A stretch of 64,000 nucleotides of DNA from assembly GCA_001939145.1 (NCBI GenBank), contig LSRX01000081.1, forward strand, positions 1,093,016 through 1,157,015. The letters run 5' to 3'. The notes under the pieces are model-generated. The model searched no databases, was not told the DNA's origin, and worked only from the letters and a program-made list of their open reading frames with translations. A program made the translations under genes and the position numbers. This document shows positions 55,991 to 64,000 of the stretch, piece after piece. Source of the DNA: Symbiodinium microadriaticum. Taxonomy: Eukaryota; Sar; Dinophyceae; Suessiales; Symbiodiniaceae. The first letter of the stretch is position 1. Every line of letters starts with the position of its first letter.

Positions 55991-58900
55991 TTTCAGTCAG
56001 AAGCTCACTCCACGTCAGCCTTCATGCTTATGCAATCGTAGTACTACGCCCCAGCGCTCCCAGAGGACTAGGAGCTCACTGCACTGGGGTCGCGGCAGCA
56101 TGGAGGGCAACTTGAAGACGGTCTGCCAGGGAAGCTTTGGGCTCGGAGTTTAGGGTTTATAGGGCTTCGGGTTTTCTTGCCTATTGAGCTGCAAAGCTCT
56201 CGGGTTCAGGTTTGGGCCTCGTCCGGCTTCCGGCAGGGCAAGAGTTCTAGGCAAAGGGCGCTTCGTAATCGCGAAGGCTATGGACTGCAGGCGGCCGCGG
56301 GCCCGGGATGAAGAGCTGCCCGCCTTCATGGAGGAGAAGTAGCCTCGGAGAGCATGGGGTTTTTGCCCCTTTCTTAAGCCGCGAGTCTACTTGAGAAGCA
56401 GGAAACGAAACTCGATTGTGGTAGGCATGGTCTTCGCCGTCGCCACTGACTCCGCCGTCACTGGCGCGCTCGCGCGCGCGCGCGCGCGTTTTCATGGTTG
56501 GCATCAGGGAGTGCTCATGTTCACGGAGGTGGCAACCATTCATCATCGCCGTTACCAGCACCAGCAGCAGCAGAGGCAGCAGCAGCGGCTGCGTCAAAAA
56601 CTGTCAAGTATCAAAGGCCACTAGTCGCAACCCTGTTTGCGCGCCCCGCAGAGACGCGCCGTAAAGGCCGGGAAGCGCCAACTCTAGTGCCTGAACACAG
56701 TCAAAGCATAGAGCCTCCAGGCCCCAGGTTGGAGCTCACTTTGCAGCCTTTTTTGGGGCTCCATCACAAAGGCTGAACCCTAGCGCAGCTCGGGTCCAAA
56801 AGTTCCGGCCAACTTGACTTGCCCGCAGCCCCTTTCCCGAACCCCAAAGCCCGCCATGTATCCATCCAAGGGTTCGGCCCTTCTTCCTGGTGAAGCTCTC
56901 TCTTCGGTCCACCTCCATCTCCCCCGACCTGATATATGAAGGCTGCAGACAACGGAGCTGCGGAGGGCTTCAGGACTGGGGCTTTCTGGCTCTCCACCTT
57001 CAGGGATAGGGCTCCTTAGCGCAGTTAGCGGGCTCAAAAGCCAATGCCTACAAATTCCGCGCCTTTGGATGCTGTGCAAAAAGCCTCCCGGAACAAGCCT
57101 TCCGAGATCTCCTTGCGATGCCACATCTCTACTTTCAGGCGCACACACCCCCCAAAGCGAAATCCGTAACCCCTGAAACCACCAAACCTGAACGAACGTA
57201 AACATCACTCGCAGCCCTGGACCCTGAAGTCCCTAAACCCTCAACCCAATAACTTGAGACGGGCAGACTCGACGGCCCCGGCCCTGCGGAAGATGAGTTA
57301 AGTAGCCGGTCTAGACAGCTTAGGCTTTAAAACTCGGGTTTAAAACGCGGGTTTACGGCTTAGCATTGACAGCTTCTTTGCTTAAGGCTCGGGTGCTAAT
57401 GATTTGAGTTCTGGGAAGGATTGCAGGAAGCATGCGGAGGGCTTGTTGTCAAGCTCTCCGAGTACGGATTATGAGTAAGGCTTAGTAAGGACTATGAGAG
57501 GATACTATTGCTGACTATTCTCACCTGCATCTGCGTGGCAGCTTCATGCTCCATGGTCATCCTGCTGACCCCGACAGTCTTAAAAGCTGAGGCTGTGCCA
57601 GACTCCACCAGCCCAACTGGCAATCGAACTGAAATCAGAACACTAAACCCTAAGCCTCAAGCCCCAAACCCGAAACCCCGAACCGGACCCGCTGGACCCC
57701 CCCGCCCCCCACCTTGAGCCAGGACCCACAGAACCCAAGAAAAGAGGAGAAGGGATGTAGGGGTCACGCTTCATGGCTTATTTTCCGGGCCCTCTAGGGC
57801 TCTAGGGTTCTAGGGCTCTAGCGTTTAGGAATTTCGGGGGTTCAGGCTTTAGGAGTTCTCGGATTCTAGGCGCTACGGGGCCTCCTTGCCAGGTCCTTCA
57901 AGGCGAGGCTGAGGTTCTCCTCGATGGACTCCTGCATTCGCCTTGGGCTCTGGGGGTCTGGGGGGTCTCAGCAGTTTGGGAATGTGAGGGGCTTTGGGAG
58001 TTGGGGCTTTAGGCTTTGGGGCTTTGGGGGTGCAGAGGTTTAGGGGCTTGGGGTCTACGTAGAGTGAAGGGCCCTGAGTTGAGGGGGGTAGGGGTGTGGG
58101 ATTTTTTGAGGTCAGGATGTGAGATTTCGGGCTCAGGGGAGTAAGACATAGGGCTCAAGGCTCAAAACCGCTTAGCCGTAGTCGTCGTGCTTTGGAGCTT
58201 CAGGGAGTTGTGTGGAAGCTTTCAGGGGTTGGGGTTTAGGGTTTAGGGTTTCGGGTTTAGTGCTCCAACCCTGAAGCCCTTAAGCCCCACATTCCCTGTC
58301 CTCCTTCCTTAAGCTCCAGATTTCCCATTCCCTACACCCAAACTCCTCAAACCCTTAACCCATGAGCTTCCCTTGCCTTTGGAACCCCAGGAACCGACAG
58401 GGCAACCCCAAAATCCGACAAAACTACCTGGAAGCCAGTCCCAAAGAACGATAAGAGGAAGATGGCCCCGAGTCCCGACCCTACACCCGAAACAACATTC
58501 CCACGTCCACCACACCAACGAGCTGACAGCCTAAACCCCGGAAATCTTAAATCCCAAAAGGCCCCTTAAACAACAAACTAATACACCCCATAGCACCGAG
58601 GCCGGCACTTGGAGTCCTGCATCCAGAGATGCTGCAGGATCCGCCCGCAGTTCCAGACCTGAGAGGATTCTTAGGTTTGGAGTTTAGGGTTTAGGGTTCA
58701 GGGGCTGCCAAGGCGGTTTAGGGCTTCAGGGTTTTGGGGTTTAGCACCTGAAAGCTTCCGGAGTTCGGAGTTGCGGAGCGCTTGGCAGCAGCTTAAAAGA
58801 GTGCTTCGCGGTTTCCCAGAGGGAGGTCCCTCTAGGGTTCTAGGAAGGTGCTGAACCCCAGAAAGGCTCGGGAAACATGTTGACACAGGAAACCGCAAAC

Positions 58901-59386
58901 GTTGGTGCGTTGTGCTGCTGTTGCGTATTGGCTCCAGTGCAATCTGCTTCGCCCACGAGACTGCATCCCCTGCTTCTCTTCCAAACCAGCATGAGCTGCC
59001 CTCCTCGCAAATGGACCCGAAACCGCCTGCCTCTATATCGAATCCAAGGGCCCGGCAATCCAGAAGAAGACCGGGAAGGAAAAGCTAATGACGAAGCCGG
59101 ACCAGGAAGAGTTGAAGTTCGTCATCACCTCGAGCTGTCAGGCTTCAGGCTCGCAGCGAAACGGATCCCATCCCGTCACAACAAGAATGCCAGCAGGAGA
59201 GACAGTAACACTCGTAGGGGTCACTGCCATCTTGATAATCATCATCGACATCGCAATCAGCATTCATTATCATCGACATGACCATGATCATCCATCCCCA
59301 CCATCATCAGTATCACGCTCATCACGGTCGCGATCATGGCCATCGGACCATGGACCACAGCCAACACAAAATAATAATCTGCTTCC
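55990..59386. repeat. Non-coding block paired with 22400-25740
   Basis: Collinear diverged copy. A GC-dinucleotide run at about 56464-56489 is expanded compared with the first copy. A TTTAGGG remnant is at 58227-58262. No gene supported. Confidence 0.65.
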
Positions 59387-59745
59387 TTATCCGACTGAAG
59401 CCCTGCTGTAGACCCCAGCTCTGAGGCTCCCGGCTCCGCCGAAGGTGAGGCCGCAAACGATGATGAAGCTAACCACGCTGGTTGCAAGGATCACCTCAGG
59501 GGTGCAAGGAAATTGCACTCGAGCCGCTGCTGTCGGAAGCAGGCCTACTGCTCGGGGCTTCGGGAGATGTTCATCACGGCCAAACTTGCCAAAGATTGCC
59601 ATCGGCATGCCGGAATACAGGTCTTGAACTTGACAAAGCGAAAAGCCTTCAGTAGTTAGATCCGGACAGCTGCAGCTAACTTCATCTGGGCACTCCGGCC
59701 CAGGAGAACCAGGAGTACTGCCCGCAGGACCAAACCTGCCATGAC
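59387..59745 (-). pseudogene. Signal-like + Cys motif + membrane module, copy E
   Basis: The longest continuous version. One frame reads PECPDEVSCSCPDLTTEG, then FSLCQVQDLYSGMPM, then DEHLPKPRAVGLLP and the membrane stretch VILATSVVSFIIVCGL, ending at 59387. The hydrophobic start MAGLVLRAVLLVLLG lies just upstream in another frame. Five closely spaced Cys suggest an extracellular segment before the membrane helix. Family unknown. Confidence 0.4.
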
Positions 59746-60411
59746 ACTGGTTGTAGGAACCTCAACTCTTATTGGGTGGCAGCAGCTACTCGGCAGCAGC
59801 TGTAGCACGGCAGCAGCACCTCCTGGTGGTGGTCATTGGTCATGGTGGTGTTGCTGTTGCTGGAGTACTGCGGACTTGGAAGTGGACTTGGATAGTAAGG
59901 CCAGGCCTGGGGAAAGGCACTTTCAAGCACCAAGGACCCGAAGTGATGTAAACTCGCCCGGTGCGCCAGGACACCAAAAGCTTTCAGCGTCATCTGAATC
60001 TGAGAGTGCGCGATAGCCAGGTGCATCAGCCTTGGCAACCATAGTAGAACCATGACACACCAAGCCAGCTTTCGAGAGAAAAGCCTTCCCTACCAGATGC
60101 CTTCTTCTGCACGGGCGGGTGCATTTTTCGGACATGGGGGTGAAACAACACTCAAGGTTCCCGGCCCCTGTCTTCGAAAGGGGGGGCACAAGCTTCCTCT
60201 TCCGCCAGACGGCAAGAACCGGAATGAGCCCTTCCTTGCCAGAGCTCGGCTGCTCCAGCCTGGCATGGCTCTTAAGCGTCCAGCTCGGACCTGCTCCGCA
60301 AAGCGCAAAATGTTTGTGGCGTGAGCACAACGAACACTGCCGCTGCTAGCCTTCGCTTCTAAAGCCAAACGAGTTGTTCCAGCATTCAGCGCAACCGCCG
60401 GATGCAGCTAT

Positions 60412-61299
60412 TTACGGGTCGCCCTCTGCAGCCAGTAAGGAACGAGCCTCTCCCTCGCCAGAGTCCGGCTGACCAAGGAGCCTGGCATCTCTGAAGCGCC
60501 CAGTACGGACCTGCTGTAGAAGGAGCACTACATGCAAGAGGAAACCGACGGCAGACAGCGAGCAGAGCGCAATGTTGTGTGCCGTGACGATCTCGTCCGC
60601 GAAGTCTGGGCTGAAGTGGGCCTGGTACACCACGGCCAACCAGGCTACCAGAAACGCTGCCAAACGCAGCAGGGCTAGCTGCCGAAGCAGCGATGGAGAG
60701 AGGAAGGTGGTGACGTTCAGCACGAGGTTGAAGGGCACGTAGATGACGAAGCTCACGAGGCACCTGATCAATCCGGCACCGCGACCGAGCCCGGTCCAGC
60801 CAGCTTCGTGGAGCAAACCGGTTTCTTGGCGGCACAAGCGCCTTACGGGCCACCTATATTGAGTCGGACCCAGCGCATAGCTTCCTGCTGACCAGATCAT
60901 GAGATCACACGCATACTCAAAGCTTGCACTGAAGCTGGTCGTGTCTGTCTCCACAAGCGCAGACATTCCGGGTGGACTTGCATGGCGGCGACGATGGCGG
61001 CCGCTGCCAGGTGCGGGTCTGCCGAGCAGCCCCCCTGTATTGCTTTCAGGCCTCTTAGCTGCAGTGTGGCGTCTGCGGGTTGCTCCGCCGTCTTGCTTAG
61101 CAGCTCGTCCACAGTCTCCTCCTCCTCCTCCTCCAGAGCCCTCCTCCATTTCCGAGCCCTCCTCTTTCGACGAGATCCTCTCTGCTTCGAAGCCTTCCTT
61201 TACCTCCCATCCCGAAGCATCTTGTTCGCCCTCCGTGTTCGCCTCCGTCGCAGCCCGCAATGCAGGTGTCGCGGCAGCTGCAGAGCGGCAGCACAGCAT
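60412..61299 (-). pseudogene. Armadillo-repeat membrane protein, copy E (internal deletion)
   Basis: The frame is continuous for 295 codons from MLCCRSAAAA. It follows the family N-terminus, is shifted after the acidic region (giving a Gly/Arg-rich stretch in place of the first helical repeats), and returns to the family frame at GMSALVETD. About 590 codons, from AAMQVHP to GMSAL of the intact protein, are gone. The last three hydrophobic segments are kept. The usual start MPGR is lost; the ATG used lies slightly downstream. The same junction occurs on the right side of the N in copy A. Confidence 0.8.
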
Positions 61300-63928
61300 T
61301 CAGTCCGGCGACGGCTCTCAGTGCTAGGATTGTAAACGTCCCTTTCAAGCTTGAGAGGGAAAATCTTGCCTGCAGGTGAGGCCCTTCAAAGTCGGCCATG
61401 ATCTGCCATGGTGGAAAGCCTTTCGACACATCTGCACAAGGACGCTTCGAGCACTTGCATGATTATTTGCGCCTGAAGCCTTTGCCTCCTGGAAACCTCA
61501 AACCTCTAGCCCGCCCTGCGCATTGAAACCAGTCTCAGGCTCCGGGGAAGCGACCACTGCGTCAGGGATGGCGTGACAAACATCACGCAGGAGACGACTA
61601 CCTGCGAGCACTCGCAGAACTTCGGGCTCAAGCCGTCCATGCGATTTCAAAGGGTTCTGCTTCAACGGCCTCACAAAACAAGCAGCTCCTGAAATAGATG
61701 TGACTGTAGTGTTCTGAAGTGTTTTGTTCAGGACTTACCGCCAAAGGGACTTCCTGACTCACCTTCCCAAGGAATGAGGCTGATTGGGTAGCTCTTGACC
61801 GCTCGGTAGGAACACGAATTGGCTGTTAGCGGTCGCTGGTTTCGAAGTCATGGTTGTTGCCTTGCGCGGCTCCGGCTCACAATCCAAACGGTCCATGCAA
61901 GCCTAGAGAGTTCCATCATTCACAGCGGAATCATGCTAGGCCTTTGATGCTTCAAGATTGCGGTGAGGAGGGGAAGGAAGAGGTGAAGGCAGGCATGGCA
62001 ATCGCCCAGGCGATGGCGACGGCGATGGTGTTTGGGACGGCGGTGATGTCGTGACGATGATGACGGTCATGATGACACAATCATGAATAATGTCCACACA
62101 CTATTGCTCCTGAGGAACATAACAGAGTGTCCCATAGCAACTATGCCGAGCTGTGACGCAGCTGCTTTTGCCAAACGGAAGAAGATCCTGGACCGTTGTA
62201 AAACCAGCATGCAACATCCAGAAACCCGAAAACGGGAAAGCTGATCCCTTTAAGCTCCTGAAGCATAAACCTGAAGTCCAGATCATCCAACGCCGAAGGC
62301 TTCCAGAACAGCCCGACTTGAACCAGCTCTTCAGGGACAGCCCCTGTCCAACTTAGCCCTCGATTCCGCGAGCCTGCTTGTCAAAGAAAGTGTCGGCGGC
62401 ATTCGCCCCTGGGGCGCTACAGTTCACCGGCCTGGGACCACTGGGTGGGCAAGAGCTTGCAGGTTGTAGGGTTTGGATTCTAGGGGCTCGGGCCCGGATT
62501 AAGGCGATCAAGATCCACGTTAGACTGCTCGGGCGAGGAGGACCTGAACCCTTGGCCGAAATTACTACCTGGAAACGTTGGACGCACCGTTGTCAAACTT
62601 AAAGCCTTTAGCCTGGCCAACGCCGAAATCCATCCGAGGTGCTGACGGCTTTCTGAGGTCCCCACAGATGATTCCGGCTGATGAAGGTCTGTATCCGCAG
62701 CTCTGATGAAAAGCCTCGGAGTCCGGGGCGGGGAGCGACCAATGAGTCGGAAAGGGCCTTGACGGACGGATCAGAACGGCAGGTGCTGAGCTGAAATCAA
62801 TCCAGCCCAAGTTCCGGAGTCACAGCGATCCATCAATGAATGATAGCTGGAAGAACTTCATATTCAAAAGTGAAACCATCAAAGCACCGTGTTAATTACT
62901 GCAGGGCCCCGCTCCTTGCCTCGGACCTTTCCAATGGCAATGAGCCGCTTTCGTTCTTCACAAGGATAGACAAGTCGAAAAGGACCTCAAGCCTCACACC
63001 CAGAAAGCCAAATTCTGAAGCAACCATCACCCCGACCTTTCCCTGCAACGCCGGGTAGCCTCAGGTTGTATGTCAAGCATCACGGCTGAAGTCTAGGGTA
63101 CAAGGTCCTCGAACCCAAGAGCAAGGCCCGCGAAAGGCGAGGCCCACGCAATCCATGCCACGGCTGCACTCCTCCAGGGGAAAGTCCTTGCCGACCTCGG
63201 TGAGAATGGAAATGAAGTGCCAATGCTAAGGCTAACGGTCGTGGGTTTCGTGCTTATGGAGAGTTTCGAGTGCAACCAATCGGGTTCAGAAGCCTTCGCC
63301 CCATTCCCCCCAAGCTGCAAAGTCCGCCGTTGAAGAGCTGGCGAGGCTGCAACTCGACAGCCTGGCACCTCTCAGCTTTAACTAGCCCCCAAACACCGCA
63401 AAGACAGAACTGGGTCTCTTGGGCCGTGGCGTGTGTCGTCGTCTGAAACACGCAGGACTCCCATAGGTAGGAGAGGACTACAATCACCGTGAGCCGGGTG
63501 ATCCTGTCATGTGGGGACCACGCAAACTTTCGATGTCAGGCCCATGACTCATGACGATCTTCATGCAGGCACTCTAGTTTTGTCTCTCTCAGGCTTCTGT
63601 AGAGTTTTCGTTTAGGATTCACGTTTAGGGCTTCAGGCACGAGGCCTCGGATCATCCAAGCTATGCTCGAAGCAAGAACCAAAGCAGCCGGAAAACGACG
63701 GCCAGGAGGCAACCCCTTTTACGGACTTCGCAATAGGCTTGTCCAAGCCCGAAGCAGTGCCCAACTCTTGAAAGGAAGGGATTGGACATAGGAGCCAATT
63801 TAGAGCCGAGTGCTTCGGGCTTCAGGTTTAGGGTTCAGGGTTTGAAGCTGTCGCCACCCGAAGCCACACAGCCGAAGTTGCAGAAACCCGTAAGACCGTA
63901 CCCTGAGCCCCTAGGCACAAGCATAAGC
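61300..63928. repeat. 5' flank block of armadillo gene, copy 4
   Basis: Closest in layout to 16351-18955, including a stretch (61605-61640) missing from units C and D. Near-palindrome at 61340-61359. No gene supported. Confidence 0.75.
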
Positions 63929-64000
63929 CTAAACCCCTAAACCCCTAAACCCCTAAACCCCTAAACCCCTAAACCCCTAAACCCCTAAACCCCTAAACCC
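63929..64000 (-). repeat. CCCCTAAA array at window end
   Basis: Nine or so near-perfect octamers running off the window. The polarity (C-rich strand on plus at the right edge) is opposite to that of a right-hand chromosome end, and the same array closes every flank block, so I read it as internal. Confidence 0.9.

Noticed and set aside
63929..64000. Chromosome end at the right edge
   Set aside because: The C-rich strand is on plus, opposite to a right-hand telomere, and the same array closes three internal flank blocks.

Overview
The window looks like eukaryotic nuclear DNA, most probably from a dinoflagellate (a Symbiodinium-like alga). The evidence is TTTAGGG/CCCTAAA telomere-type repeats scattered throughout, a GC-AG intron with short terminal inverted repeats in the only clearly recognisable gene, a 22-base stretch close to the dinoflagellate spliced leader upstream of that gene, and tandem one-strand arrays of a multi-copy gene. 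No single marker is decisive; a cryptophyte, chromerid or other alga with Arabidopsis-type telomere repeats remains possible. The assembly has one 712-base gap (2248-2959) and four single-N joins (15970, 27692, 43072, 47620).

Layout. 1-7640: simple repeats, minisatellites and degenerate TTTAGGG DNA with no gene I can support. 7643-19012, 27693-38467, 39270-49253 and 50030-64000: diverged copies of a long repeat unit of roughly 10 kb. A unit carries, in order, a plus-strand module with exon-like fragments of an unrecognised gene, a minus-strand module with a Cys motif and a membrane segment, a minus-strand gene for a large armadillo-repeat membrane protein, about 2.5 kb of conserved 5' flank, and a CCCCTAAA array. 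19351-22400: an insertion seen in one unit only, holding a two-exon ferric reductase/NADPH oxidase-like gene. 22400-25740 and 55990-59410 are a second pair of related non-coding blocks. 52760-55990 is single-copy DNA with no recognised gene.

The armadillo membrane protein occurs five times. Only the copy at 44186-46849 is an intact 887-residue frame. The copy at 13564-16350 is chimeric across an N and frameshifted near its 3' end. The copies at 26659-27691 and 33584-36189 carry a 55-bp frameshift deletion. The copy at 60412-61299 has lost about 590 internal codons but keeps a 295-codon frame.

The most unusual observation is in the copy at 33584-36189. Over 34908-35797 it aligns without gaps to the intact copy, and by hand count about 96 of 100 differences are changes of G, C or T to A on the plus strand; it is then identical for the next 1162 bases. 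Three exact duplications also end at single Ns. Both facts mean that assembly or consensus error must be separated from biology before any of this is interpreted as evolution.
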